From: CAWCDJ01 sp963836015
Lineage (GTDB): Bacteria; Acidobacteriota; Terriglobia; Bryobacterales; Bryobacteraceae
Direction: 5' to 3'
NCBI GenBank assembly: GCA_963836015.1
Contig: CAWIIF010000002.1
Coordinates: 620,001 to 684,000 of the forward strand
DNA: 64,000 nt
Shown here one piece after another: positions 37,507 through 46,715 of this stretch (position 1 is its first letter; every line of letters begins with the position of its first letter). Under the pieces are notes generated by a model. It did no database searches, was not told the origin of the DNA, and saw nothing but the letters and a program-made list of their open reading frames with translations. A program made the translations under genes and the position numbers.

Positions 37507-39081
37507 TCATTCGGGCCAGGGCGTGACTTTCAGATTGACCGAGCCGACACCGCCTTCGTCCACGTGGACCTGGACCGCGCGCGGCGCCAGCGCGCGGACG
37601 AACGCGGGGTCGGTAAGGGCATCGAACTCCACGCGGTCGAAGGCGAAGGCGTAGTAATCGCCGGGGCGCAGGCTGCCGGCCTCGAATCGTCCGAAGCCGT
37701 CGCACGCAGCGGCGCGGATGAACTGGACATCGAGCAGCGACTCGTCCTGGGGCAGCAGGTACACCACCGATCCGGCGCCGTCTTCCACCGTTCCGCGCAC
37801 GCGGCCCGCCTTGGCCTTGTACACTACACGAATGGGCGGCGACGCCGGCGACAGGTCGACCTCCTGGCCCATGACGTTGCGCTCGCCGAGCCAGACCGAG
37901 TCGAGATAATAGCCGGGGACGAAACCCATGGGCGTGATGCGGTAGCGGCCGGGGTAGACGTCTTTAATCTGGAAGCTGCCGTCCTGCTCATGGAAGGCGT
38001 GGGCATCCAGGGCGTGATTCGGGTCTTCCAACATCACGGCCGTGACCTTGCGCTTTCCCTGCGCGTCGCGCGGCTCGTCCCGATCCACAAACCCGGACAC
38101 CACGAAGGGCGGTGATAGGTGGATCGCGAGGTCCTCGACGTCGCGCCCCGCCACCGTGAGGGAGACGGCGGCTTTCAGCGCGACCCCCTGGCGCTTGCCC
38201 TCGGCCGAAAGCAGCCACTCGCCCGGCCCAACCGAGGGAAACTCGAACCTGCCGTCTTCCCCTGCCGCGATCTGGATCTCCGCGCCCGCAAAGAACGAGT
38301 CGGGGGGAAGCAGCCTCAGCACGGCCCTCGACGCGTGGGCTCCCCTATCGTCGATTACGACGCCGCTGACCCGGTGGACCGGCGTGGACCTCAGGCGCAC
38401 CTCGTAGCCCGAGAGATCCGATCCGCCCCGTATCCGGATCGGCGCGGCCTGGCTGCGCTGCAGAACATCGGGAAAATAGGTGGGCGCCCACTCGTACCGG
38501 TTGCCTTCCCGCGGGTGCGGGGGGAGCGAAGAGCGACGCTCCGCCTTCTCGCCTCCGACAGTCCCGGCAAGAACCGGCCGCGCCAATAGCACGTACAGAC
38601 CCGGCCCGATTCCATCGATGGCGATTTTGCCCTGGCCGTCCGTGACACCGGTCGATCCTCCGCCGCCATGCAGCCGAATCATCATCACGTGGACCCGCGC
38701 CGCCGGATTTCCGTCCTCGTCCACCACGCGCGCGCTCAACTTGCCGAAAGGCTCAAGCTGCACCTGAAGGCGGAACGCATCTCCGCCCGCCGAGACGTGG
38801 AACGGCTTGTAAGCGCCCAGGGAAACGCCGGGGGCCGCATAGTTGCGAGCTTCGTACGTCGCCGAATAGTCCCCGGGCAGGACGCTGTCGATGCGGAAAT
38901 GCCCGCTTGCATCGGTCCTCGCGACGTACCCCGCGGCCTTCCCGTCCACGGCCTTCATTTGTACCGTGACATCCGCGATGCCCGCGTGCGAGACGCTGTC
39001 CGACACGGTACCTTCCACGGCGCCGAAGTTCTGCGCGAGCAGGCAAGGCGCAAGGGCGGTGAGGGCCAGCAGGCGCACCAT
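37507..39081 (-). CDS. Carboxypeptidase regulatory-like domain protein, secreted
   Basis: 524 residues from ATG 39081 with signal MVRLLALTALAPCLLAQ. Several Ig-like 'carboxypeptidase regulatory' units are visible: AVEGTVSDSVSHAGIADVTV, HFRIDSVLPGDYSATYEA, ARVVDEDGNPAARVHVMM, GLYVLLARPV, VSGVVIDDRGAHASRAVL, FEFPSVGPGEWLLSAEG, VSGFVDRDEPRDAQGKRKV and 'IKDVYPGRYRITPMGF'. It lacks the TonB plug and barrel that often follow in Acidobacteria, so it is a stand-alone repeat protein of the periplasm or surface. Function unknown. Divergent from the VWFA-related gene at 39262. Confidence 0.82.
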   Translation of the reverse strand: MVRLLALTALAPCLLAQNFGAVEGTVSDSVSHAGIADVTVQMKAVDGKAAGYVARTDASGHFRIDSVLPGDYSATYEARNYAAPGVSLGAYKPFHVSAGGDAFRLQVQLEPFGKLSARVVDEDGNPAARVHVMMIRLHGGGGSTGVTDGQGKIAIDGIGPGLYVLLARPVLAGTVGGEKAERRSSLPPHPREGNRYEWAPTYFPDVLQRSQAAPIRIRGGSDLSGYEVRLRSTPVHRVSGVVIDDRGAHASRAVLRLLPPDSFFAGAEIQIAAGEDGRFEFPSVGPGEWLLSAEGKRQGVALKAAVSLTVAGRDVEDLAIHLSPPFVVSGFVDRDEPRDAQGKRKVTAVMLEDPNHALDAHAFHEQDGSFQIKDVYPGRYRITPMGFVPGYYLDSVWLGERNVMGQEVDLSPASPPIRVVYKAKAGRVRGTVEDGAGSVVYLLPQDESLLDVQFIRAAACDGFGRFEAGSLRPGDYYAFAFDRVEFDALTDPAFVRALAPRAVQVHVDEGGVGSVNLKVTPWPE

Positions 39082-39261
39082 CGCCCTCAGGATACCGCGG
39101 CGCGGGCGGTAGCTTCGAGCTGTATCTGAACTCACCGCAAAACCACACAGCCGAAAGACATTCTGAGCGTGAGCCATGTACATCTCGCAGATGCGGGGGA
39201 GCGGCTGCGTAACCTTCCGCCAGCCCGGCGCATCTCACTTACAACCATGGGAGGCGAATCG

Positions 39262-40344
39262 ATGCTAACGCGCCGGAGCCTGCTTTCCGCCTTGTCCGTG
39301 CTGCCAGCCGCCCGCTTTCTGCGCGGCCAGGACCAGCAGGATCAGCCCCGCCCGAACTTCTCGACCGATGTCAAGGTGGTCAATCTGTTCGCGACCGTCC
39401 GCGACAGAAAAGGCGCGATTGTCCGCGACCTCACCAAGAACGACTTCCTTTTGGATGAAGACGGCCAGCCCCAAACCATCCGGTATTTCTCGCAGGAGAG
39501 CGATCTCCCGCTGACACTCGGCATTTTGATCGACACCAGCGGCAGCACGCGCCGGGTGTTGCCGGATGAGCGTAGCGCCAGCTACCGCTTCCTCGAGCAG
39601 GTCCTGCGTGAGGACAAGGATCAGGCTTTCCTGATCCACTTCGATTTCGACGTCGAGCTGCTGCAGGATCTCACCAATTCGCGCCGGAAACTCGAGCAGG
39701 CCCTCAACGACATGGAGACCGCGGGCATGCAGCGTCGCGCGAGCGGCGGCTATCCCGGGGGTGGCTATCCCGGCGGCGGGTATCCCGGCGGCGGATATCC
39801 GGGTGGGGGCTACCCCCGGGGGCGGGGCGGCTATCCCGGCGGCCAGAGGCGCCGCGGCGGCGGCACGAGTCTGTACGATGCGATCTACCTGGCCTCCGAC
39901 GACCTGATGCGCAAACAGAAGGGGCGCAAAGCCCTGATCCTGCTATCCGACGGCGCCGATAACGGCAGCCGCGAGACCCTCGACAACGCCGTGGAAGCGG
40001 CCCAGCGGGCCGACACCCTGGTATGTACGATTCTGTTCCAGGACCCGGATTTCGGAGGTATGGGCGGCGGGTTTCCCCGCATGGGCCGGTTCCCCGTGGA
40101 CCAGCCCGACGGCCGGAAAATCATGCAGGATATCTCGCGCGAAACCGGCGGGAGCTTCTTCGAGGTGACACGCCGGATGCCGATCAATCGTGTGTTTTCC
40201 GACATCGAAGAGGACCTGCGCAATCAGTACAGCATCGGCTACACGCCGGAAAACACGGCCCGCGCCGGGTACCGCCACATCCACCTCATCACCAGGCAAA
40301 AGGGACTCCAGGTCCAGACGCGCGAAGGGTACTACCCGACGTAG
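39262..40344 (+). CDS. VWFA-related Acidobacterial domain protein with Tyr-Pro-Gly repeat insert
   Basis: 360 residues. ATG 39262 follows GGGAGG at 7 bp and gives MLTRRSLLSALSVLPAARFL, a Tat-like signal with two Arg. The mature part has VVNLFATVRDRKGAIVRDLT, FLLDEDGQPQTIRYF, and a VWA metal site DTSGS (ILIDTSGSTRR), then GRKALILLSDGADNGS and a final 'NQYSIGYTPENTARAGYRHI'. Unlike the relative at 2181 it retains the DxSGS motif. A 15-bp tandem repeat encodes Y-P-G-G-G four times inside the VWA fold, between strands. Role unknown; surface or adhesive function is a guess. Confidence 0.85.
   Translation: MLTRRSLLSALSVLPAARFLRGQDQQDQPRPNFSTDVKVVNLFATVRDRKGAIVRDLTKNDFLLDEDGQPQTIRYFSQESDLPLTLGILIDTSGSTRRVLPDERSASYRFLEQVLREDKDQAFLIHFDFDVELLQDLTNSRRKLEQALNDMETAGMQRRASGGYPGGGYPGGGYPGGGYPGGGYPRGRGGYPGGQRRRGGGTSLYDAIYLASDDLMRKQKGRKALILLSDGADNGSRETLDNAVEAAQRADTLVCTILFQDPDFGGMGGGFPRMGRFPVDQPDGRKIMQDISRETGGSFFEVTRRMPINRVFSDIEEDLRNQYSIGYTPENTARAGYRHIHLITRQKGLQVQTREGYYPT
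39745..39843 (+). repeat. 15-bp tandem repeat encoding Tyr-Pro-Gly-Gly-Gly
   Basis: Four consecutive 15-base units (39751-39810) encode YPGGG, with third-position variation between units, followed by a degenerate YPRGRGG and YPGGQ. The repeat is in frame in the VWFA-related gene, so copy-number change would keep the frame. The GC-rich, slippage-prone array could vary between strains. Confidence 0.85.
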
Positions 40345-40353
40345 CCCGGCCGG

Positions 40354-41935
40354 TCACTCCCATGCGGCCAGGATGCCGTCGATGTCGCAGCCGGGCGGCA
40401 GCGTGCCGAATGAGTGCCCCCAGTCTCCGGCCAGCCGCGACGCGCAGAAGGCATCGGCCACCGCAGCGGGACGGAAGCGAACCAGCAGCGAGGCCTGCAG
40501 GCCCAGCGCCAGGCGTTCCGCCAGGAGCCGCGCGCCGCTCTCCGGAACATCCGCGCGCAAGCCGTCGACGAATCTGACGACGCGCTGGTCATTCGCCAGG
40601 CGGATTTCCGCCAGCACCCGTTCGAGACTCTCCGGATCCCTGGTGATGGCGCGCAGCACGTCGAGCGCAATTACGCTGCCGGAGCCTTCCCAGATCGAAT
40701 TGAGGGGCGCCTCCCGGTACAGCCGCGGCATCATGCTCTGCTCGACGTAGCCGTTCCCGCCGAGACACTCGAGGGCTTCGGCCGCGAGCGGCGCGGCACG
40801 CTTCGACACCCAATACTTGGCGGCGGCCACGGCCAGCCGGGCGAACGTCCGGTCGCCTTCGTCGAAGGCGCGGGCCAGGCGCATGGCCAGTACTGTGGCG
40901 GCATCGGATTCCAGGGTGAGGTCGGCCAGCACACTGCGCATGAGCGGTTGGTGGATCAGGGCGCGGCCGAAGGCGTGCCGGTAGCGTGCGTGGTGCGCCG
41001 CCTCCATCACCGCCCGCCGCATCAGTGCGGCAGAACCGAGAATGCAGTCCAGGCGGGTATGGTGCACCATCTCGATGATGGTGGCGACCCCGCGGCCTTC
41101 TTCCCCGATGAGCCGCGCCCACGCTCCGTGGAACTCCACCTCGGCCGAAGCATTCGACCGGTTCCCCAGTTTCGGCTTGAGCCTCTGCAGATGGAAAGCG
41201 TTGCAGGCGCCCTCGGGTGTCCAGCGGGGCAGAAAAAAGCAGGAGAGTCCGCGCGGGGCCTGCGCCAGCACTAGAAACGCATCGTTCATGGGTGCCGAGC
41301 AGAACCACTTGTGGCCGCTGCAGCAGGTACTCCCGCTCCCGGAGCGGCTCGGCGCGAGTGGTATTCGCGCGCACGTCGGAGCCACCCTGCTTCTCCGTCA
41401 TGGCCATGCCGATCAGGACGCCGTGTTTTTCCGCCGCGGGGCGGAACGACGGATCGTATTGACGGGAAAAGATCCGCGGATTCCACTCGGCCGCGAGCGC
41501 GCCGTCCTGGTTGAGCACAGGCACCGCGGCATAAGTCATGGAGATCGGACAAATGTGCCCGGCCTCGTTCTCGGAAGCCAGCATCGCCAGCGCCGCGCGC
41601 GCAACGTGCGCTCCCGGACGCGCGTCCGACCACGGCAGGCTGTGGATTCCGTATTCCACGGCCAAGCGCATCAGGTTGTGCCAGGCGGGGTGGAATTCCA
41701 CCGTATCGCGGCGGTTCCCGTAGCGGTCGTGCGTCTGGAGCACCGGCGGATACTCGTTCGAGAGGACGCCCCATTCGATGGCCTCCGAAGATCCCGCCAG
41801 CCGGCCATACTCGGCGAGCCGGCTACAGGCCCAGCCCGCACCCTCGCGCGCTACCGCGTCCTGCAATACCGGGTCGGTCGAAAACAGATCGCAGTCGGCT
41901 AGCGGCGGAGGCTGATTCAGAACCTCGTCGCCCAC
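40354..41935 (-). pseudogene. Acyl-CoA dehydrogenase (AidB-like), broken by one single-base insertion
   Basis: The intact product would be about 526 residues, AidB size. The 5' part from ATG 41935 (MGDEVLNQPPPLADCDLF) runs to MTEKQGGSDVRANTTRAEPL, then at about 41320 an extra base (G on the plus strand) shifts the frame; the other frame continues with SGHKWFCSAPMNDAFLVLAQ and all C-terminal features (RLIGEEGRGVATIIEMVHHTRLD, in part; LGGNGYVEQSMMPRLYREAP; SIWEGSGSVIALDVLRA), ending 40354. GGNGY plus IWEGSGSV are AidB-subfamily hallmarks. It would bind FAD and oxidise acyl-CoA or act in alkylation response. Start overlaps the PEP-CTERM gene end by 19 bp. Confidence 0.85.
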
Positions 41936-42678
41936 AGCCCCATGCTACACCCCGGTCGCTGCGTGCGGCGCATCCGGCGCACGCCCAGTGCGATCGCCAG
42001 CAAGGCGAACCCGGCGCCGATCAGGATCGCGGAGGATGGCTCCGGAACAGGCGCCGCCAGGGACGGACCCACCAGTTTGACGATAGGCGGCGGCGAGTCG
42101 AGTAACTGCAGAAATTCCTGGTTGCTGGCGAACGGCTCTTCCGGTGTGAAGACCCGCAGCCGGGAATACACCTCCAGGTTGCCAGGATTCCCCTGTGCCA
42201 CTGCGGCCGCCGTATCCTGCAGCAGCGTGCGGGCCGTGGCGGTGGGAAGGGCGACGGATGGCGTGAACAGGTGCCACAGCGCGTATTGGTAATCGGCCGT
42301 GAGATCCAGCAGTTGACCGTTGCCGGTGTGCTGCAGGCCGTCCAGCAGCAGCGCCGCCTGCTCGTAAAGCGCTGTCGCCTGACCGCCCGGAAAGCGCACG
42401 TATTGCAGTGGGTCCGCTGCGCCGAGGGTGGACGCATCGTACATGAGCGGCCCCGAGGGCACATATGTGGTGTGGTTGAAGTCGTCGCAGATCAGGAGCT
42501 GATCCGGGGACCCATCCACGGTGGCAAGGGCGAAGCCGTTGAAGGTGCCGAACTCCGTGTTGATCGGCAGCCCCGTGAACTGAATCGTGGAGCCGGCCGC
42601 CGCCAGCGCGCTGACAAATCCGAGGATTAGTAACTTCTGCACATCTGGAGTGTGAGGCTTCGATGGGCAGCAGTCCAT
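41917..42678 (-). CDS. PEP-CTERM sorting domain protein
   Basis: 253 residues. Signal-like LLILGFVSALAAAGS near the N-terminus; a GTG at 42642 is an alternative start. The central beta-rich domain contains LLICDDFNHTTYVPSG and a helical part (ALYEQAALLLDGLQHTGNG, in part). The C-terminus is a classic PEP-CTERM tripartite signal: VPEPSSA, a hydrophobic segment AILIGAGFALLAIALG and the basic RRMRR cluster, followed by an unusual 17-residue tail. Such proteins are processed by exosortase (EpsH-type), not present in this window. Probably exported to the surface or EPS matrix. Confidence 0.8.
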   Translation of the reverse strand: MDCCPSKPHTPDVQKLLILGFVSALAAAGSTIQFTGLPINTEFGTFNGFALATVDGSPDQLLICDDFNHTTYVPSGPLMYDASTLGAADPLQYVRFPGGQATALYEQAALLLDGLQHTGNGQLLDLTADYQYALWHLFTPSVALPTATARTLLQDTAAAVAQGNPGNLEVYSRLRVFTPEEPFASNQEFLQLLDSPPPIVKLVGPSLAAPVPEPSSAILIGAGFALLAIALGVRRMRRTQRPGCSMGLWATRF

Positions 42679-42824
42679 AGAGCATGAGTTACTCTGCGAG
42701 ATATGACCGAAGTCCTATTGACTAGGTAAGTGGCCTTAGAGCAAACCGCGCCGGAATCCGTCCCGCCAGCTCGCATTCGAGGATCCCCTAACCTTCCGAT
42801 CGTGAATCCGTATATGGTATTGAT

Positions 42825-45203
42825 ATGGTCTCCCTGCCGCGGGACCTCCGCGCGGCCATCCGGGCGCTGACCCGGAAGCCCGGAGTCACCGCCCTTGCCA
42901 TTGCTTCACTGGCCCTTGCGATCGGTTTCAGCACTGCCGCTTTCAGCGTTCTGGACGCCTATGCGCTGCGAGACCTTCCGGTCAACGCTCCCGGTCAACT
43001 GGCGCGTATCATGGCCCGCACCCGCGAGCAGCGCCTCGACGACGTGACGTGGATCGAATACCAGGCGCTGGCCTCCCGCGCCCATTCCTTCTCGGGAGTC
43101 CTGACGGAGAACCGGCAGGGACCCAGGGTGCGGCTGCCCGACCGCGACGATTTCCCCATCACCGCCGCCGGCTCCGACAATTACTTCGACATCCTGGACG
43201 TAAAGGCTCTGATGGGCGACGTCTTCCACACCGGCAAGGGCGAGGACGGCACTGTGGTCGTCGCATACAAGTATTGGAAAGATATGCTGGCTGGCGACCC
43301 TTCGATCGTGGGGCGCACGCTCCCGGTGGGGCGCGGCATGCTGCGCGTCATCGGCGTGCTGCCTCCCGGATATACCGGCACCAACCGGGGACTGCTGGTG
43401 AGCCTGTTCGTGCCGTCGCAAACTCTGTTCGGCGCGCTGCGGCAGGCGGACCCGAACGACGTCGCGGACCGCAACTACGAGTTGATCGGGCGCTTGCAGC
43501 CGGGCGCAACGCTCGCCCAGGCGCAGGTCGAGGCCGATTCCATTCTGCGCCAGGTGGGTCGCGACGGCCGCGCGCCCGGGCCGGACCGCACGTCGAGCGT
43601 CGTCGCGTTCGCCGAAGGCGACCTATGGGCCAAGCTCCAGGAAAACGCCGTGCTGCTCGGGGTCGTGGTGTTGCTGCTGCTGATCGCCGCCGCCAACCTC
43701 GCCAACCTGCGGCTCGTGGAAAACCAGGCACGCCGTCTCGAGACCGGCATCCGCCTGGCCCTCGGCGCCGGACGGAACGCTCTCGCCCGCCAGCACTTCA
43801 CGGAGACCTTGCTGCTGGCCGGCTCGGCAACCCTGTTCGGTCTGCTGCTGGCCAAGGCCCTGATCGCCGCGGCGCCCAGCCTGCTCTATGCCGGCATTTC
43901 TTACATCGACTACAACATCCGCTTCGACGCACGGACGTTTCTGTTCAGTTCGGCCGCGCTCGCGGTGGTAGCCCTCGCCGGCGCGTTGATCCCGTTTAGC
44001 GATGCCTGGAAGCAGCGCCTGCTGCCGGCGCTGCAGACCGCGCGCACCACCGGGTCGTCGCGCTGGCTGGGAGTGCTGGTGATCGCACAGATGGCCCTGG
44101 TGACGGGCGTGACCTGCTCGGCCGGACTCCTCTGGCGCAGCCTCGAGAATATCTCGGCCATCCGTCCCGCCATGGATCCGGACCGCCGCTTGCTGCTCGT
44201 CGAAGGGGCCTTCAGCAGCGTGGGCGCAAGCGTCGTCGAGCGTACCGCCGCGCTGGCGCAGGGTGTGGCCGCGCTGCCCGGAGTCCAAAATGTGGCCTGG
44301 GCGCGGCGCGCCATGTTGAGCGGCTCCGGCGGCGGCGCCAAGGTGGGGATCGAGATGCCGGGACAACCCCGGTTCGAATTCCCGTACAACCAGGTGAGCC
44401 CGTCCTACTTCGCCGCCAGCGGCGCACGCATCCTCAGCGGCCGCGGGTTCCGCGAGTCCGACAGCGCAAAGGCCGCGCTCGTGGTAATGGTCAACTCGAC
44501 TTTTGTGCGCCGGTTCTTCGGCGGCCGCGATCCGCTGGGCGCGTGGATCAAGGTGGAAGGAAAAGACCGGCAGATCGTCGGGGTCGTAGAAGACGGTCCG
44601 CAGAATCATCTGCGGGAAATTATCGAGCCGTACTTCTACTTCCCCTTCGCACAGATGCCGACGCGATATTTCACGATGATGGTGGAAGCTCGCGGCGACC
44701 CCGGCCTGCTCGCAGCCCAGGTCCGCCGGCACCTGCGTAAGGCCGACCCGGCGTTCGTCGTGTCCGAAATGCTGACCATGCGGCAGCACATGCGCAATTC
44801 GCGCAGCGACGAAGAGATCGCCGCCCAGGTGACCGGCGGCCTCGCGGCCATCGGCCTGCTGCTGGCCGCCGCTGGACTCTTCGGCGTTACCCTCTTCGCG
44901 GTGGCGCGACGTACGCCGGAATTCGGCATCCGCGTGGCCATGGGGGCCACGCCGCTGCGCCTGGCCCGCATGGTGCTGCGCGATGCCGCCCTACGGGTGG
45001 CCATCGCCATACCCCTAGGCTGGGCGCTGGCCTACGCCGGCCGCCGCGCCATCGGCAAGCTGCTCTTCGGCGTGGCGGCGGACGACCCCTGGACCTTCGT
45101 TCTCACGAGCCTGGTGGTCGCCCTGGTCGCCTGCGCCGCGGCGCTCCATCCCGCCGCGCGCGCCGCCCGCATCGACCCGATGACCGCCCTGCGCCACGAA
45201 TAG
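42825..45203 (+). CDS. ADOP-family FtsX/MacB-like permease (intact)
   Basis: 792 residues, the full-length acidobacterial duplicated orphan permease: N-terminal segment after RDLRAAIRALTRKPGVTALA, a periplasmic domain, the middle three-segment block (LLGVVVLLLLIAAANLANLRL), a second periplasmic domain and the final FtsX-type block with VARRTPEFGIRVAMGATPLRLARM (in part) ending RAARIDPMTALRHE. No ATPase and no motif that indicates a substrate. A 27-bp gap separates it from the monooxygenase gene, so an operon 42825-46667 is likely. Confidence 0.92.
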   Translation: MVSLPRDLRAAIRALTRKPGVTALAIASLALAIGFSTAAFSVLDAYALRDLPVNAPGQLARIMARTREQRLDDVTWIEYQALASRAHSFSGVLTENRQGPRVRLPDRDDFPITAAGSDNYFDILDVKALMGDVFHTGKGEDGTVVVAYKYWKDMLAGDPSIVGRTLPVGRGMLRVIGVLPPGYTGTNRGLLVSLFVPSQTLFGALRQADPNDVADRNYELIGRLQPGATLAQAQVEADSILRQVGRDGRAPGPDRTSSVVAFAEGDLWAKLQENAVLLGVVVLLLLIAAANLANLRLVENQARRLETGIRLALGAGRNALARQHFTETLLLAGSATLFGLLLAKALIAAAPSLLYAGISYIDYNIRFDARTFLFSSAALAVVALAGALIPFSDAWKQRLLPALQTARTTGSSRWLGVLVIAQMALVTGVTCSAGLLWRSLENISAIRPAMDPDRRLLLVEGAFSSVGASVVERTAALAQGVAALPGVQNVAWARRAMLSGSGGGAKVGIEMPGQPRFEFPYNQVSPSYFAASGARILSGRGFRESDSAKAALVVMVNSTFVRRFFGGRDPLGAWIKVEGKDRQIVGVVEDGPQNHLREIIEPYFYFPFAQMPTRYFTMMVEARGDPGLLAAQVRRHLRKADPAFVVSEMLTMRQHMRNSRSDEEIAAQVTGGLAAIGLLLAAAGLFGVTLFAVARRTPEFGIRVAMGATPLRLARMVLRDAALRVAIAIPLGWALAYAGRRAIGKLLFGVAADDPWTFVLTSLVVALVACAAALHPAARAARIDPMTALRHE

Positions 45204-45230
45204 GCGGTCAATCGATCCTACAATTGGACT

Positions 45231-45536
45231 ATGGTCATCATGCACGTGCACATGCTCATCAAGCCGGAGCGCATCGAGGAGTTCAAGCAGGCCACCATTA
45301 TCAACGCTAGTAACAGCGTCAAGGAGGAGGGCATCGCCCGCTTCGATTTCATGCAGTCGGCCGAAGACCCGGCCCGCTTCGTGCTGACCGAAGTCTACCG
45401 CCAGGAGGAAGCCATGGCCGCCCACAAGGCCACCGCGCATTATCAGGCGTGGCTCGAGAAGGTCGCCGACATGTTCGCCGAGCCGCGGACTCGCGCCTTC
45501 TACAAGAACATCTTCCCCGAAGACCAGGGCTGGTAG
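45231..45536 (+). CDS. Antibiotic biosynthesis monooxygenase (LsrG/YgiN-type) small protein
   Basis: 101 residues. IMHVHMLIKPERIEEFKQAT is the first beta strand and helix of the dimeric alpha-beta ABM fold; GIARFDFMQSAEDPARFVLTEVYRQEEAMAAH (in part) and TAHYQAWLEKVADMF follow. Members include quinol monooxygenases and the AI-2 degradation protein LsrG. The adjacent alcohol dehydrogenase begins 6 bp after its stop, hinting that both act on one small substrate; which one is unknown. Confidence 0.85.
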   Translation: MVIMHVHMLIKPERIEEFKQATIINASNSVKEEGIARFDFMQSAEDPARFVLTEVYRQEEAMAAHKATAHYQAWLEKVADMFAEPRTRAFYKNIFPEDQGW

Positions 45537-45542
45537 CCGGAC

Positions 45543-46667
45543 GTGCGGTTCGAGTTCGCGACCGCCCAGCGCATCCTCTTCGGCGAAGGCGTGGTGCGGG
45601 AGGTGGCGGCTGCCGCGGCCGCGATGGGCTCGCGTCCGCTGGTGGTGACCGGCGCTTCGCCCCGCCACGCGCCGGTGGAGGGCGTTCGGTTCCGCGTCTC
45701 CGGGGAGCCGACTGTCGACCTGATCCGCCACGGCGCCGAGTACGCACGCGACGAGCGCTGCGACCTAGTGGTGGCGATTGGCGGCGGCAGCGTGCTGGAT
45801 GCCGGAAAAGCGCTGGCCGCGCTCCTCACCAATCCCAGCCAGCCGCTGGATTATCTCGAAGTGATCGGCCGCGGCCTCCCGCTGCGCAACCCTTCCGCTC
45901 CGATGATTGCGATCCCGACCACCGCGGGCACCGGCTCGGAAGTCACCCGCAACGCCGTGCTGGCCTCGCCGGTCGACCGCGTCAAGGCGAGCCTGCGGAG
46001 CGCCGGCATGCTGCCCAGCCTGGCCGTGGTGGATCCGGAGCTGACCTATGCCCTGCCCAGGCCGCTCACCGCTTCCACCGGCCTGGACGCGCTTACGCAG
46101 TTGATCGAGCCGTACACCGGTGCCCGCGCCAATCCTATGACCGACGTCCTGTGCGTCGAGGGCATCCGCCGCGCCGCCCATGCCCTGCCGCGCGCCTGGG
46201 AAAACGGCGGCGACCGCGAAGCCCGCCGCGACATGGCGTGGGCCAGCCTGTTGGGCGGCATGGCGCTGGCCAACGCCTCCCTCGGCGCGGTTCACGGATT
46301 TGCCGCTCCGGTCGGCGGCATGTTCCCCGCCCCGCACGGCGCGGTCTGCGCCGCGCTGCTGCCGCATGCCATGGAAGTGAACGTGGAAGCACTGCGGACC
46401 CGCGCCCCGGAGAGCCCCGCGCTGGCCCGGTACGCGGAGGTGGCCGCGGTCCTCACCGGCCGCTCCGGCGCCGCTCCGGACGACGGGGTACGCTGGCTGG
46501 CGGATCTTTGCCGGCGGCTGGAGATCCCCGGCCTGCGGGCGTACGGTGTGACCGAAGCGCACATCCCCGACCTGATCGCGAAAGCGGCCCGGGCCAGCAG
46601 CATGAAGGGCAATCCGATCGTCCTTACGGACGAGGAGCTCCGCGCCATCGCCTCCCGCGCTCTTTAA
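45543..46667 (+). CDS. Iron-containing alcohol dehydrogenase family protein
   Basis: 374 residues from a GTG at 45543. Group III dehydrogenase features: LVVAIGGGSVLDAGKALAAL for nucleotide binding, IPTTAGTGSEVTRNAVLA, and the metal site D182 (TGLDALTQ), H251 and H265 (VHGFAAPVGGMFPAPHG). The fourth usual ligand, a His four residues after the Asp, is Gln186, a variant that other members of the family also show. Substrate likely a small alcohol or aldehyde, NAD(P)-dependent. Sits directly after the ABM gene, in the same transcriptional unit as the ADOP permease. Confidence 0.88.
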   Translation: MRFEFATAQRILFGEGVVREVAAAAAAMGSRPLVVTGASPRHAPVEGVRFRVSGEPTVDLIRHGAEYARDERCDLVVAIGGGSVLDAGKALAALLTNPSQPLDYLEVIGRGLPLRNPSAPMIAIPTTAGTGSEVTRNAVLASPVDRVKASLRSAGMLPSLAVVDPELTYALPRPLTASTGLDALTQLIEPYTGARANPMTDVLCVEGIRRAAHALPRAWENGGDREARRDMAWASLLGGMALANASLGAVHGFAAPVGGMFPAPHGAVCAALLPHAMEVNVEALRTRAPESPALARYAEVAAVLTGRSGAAPDDGVRWLADLCRRLEIPGLRAYGVTEAHIPDLIAKAARASSMKGNPIVLTDEELRAIASRAL

Positions 46668-46715
46668 AGAGTGTCGGATTTCGGAACAGATTTCCTCGGA
46701 TGGCGTCTAATCGGC

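Noticed and set aside
39745..39843. CRISPR array
   Set aside because: The 15-bp units have no unique spacers and are in frame in a protein gene.
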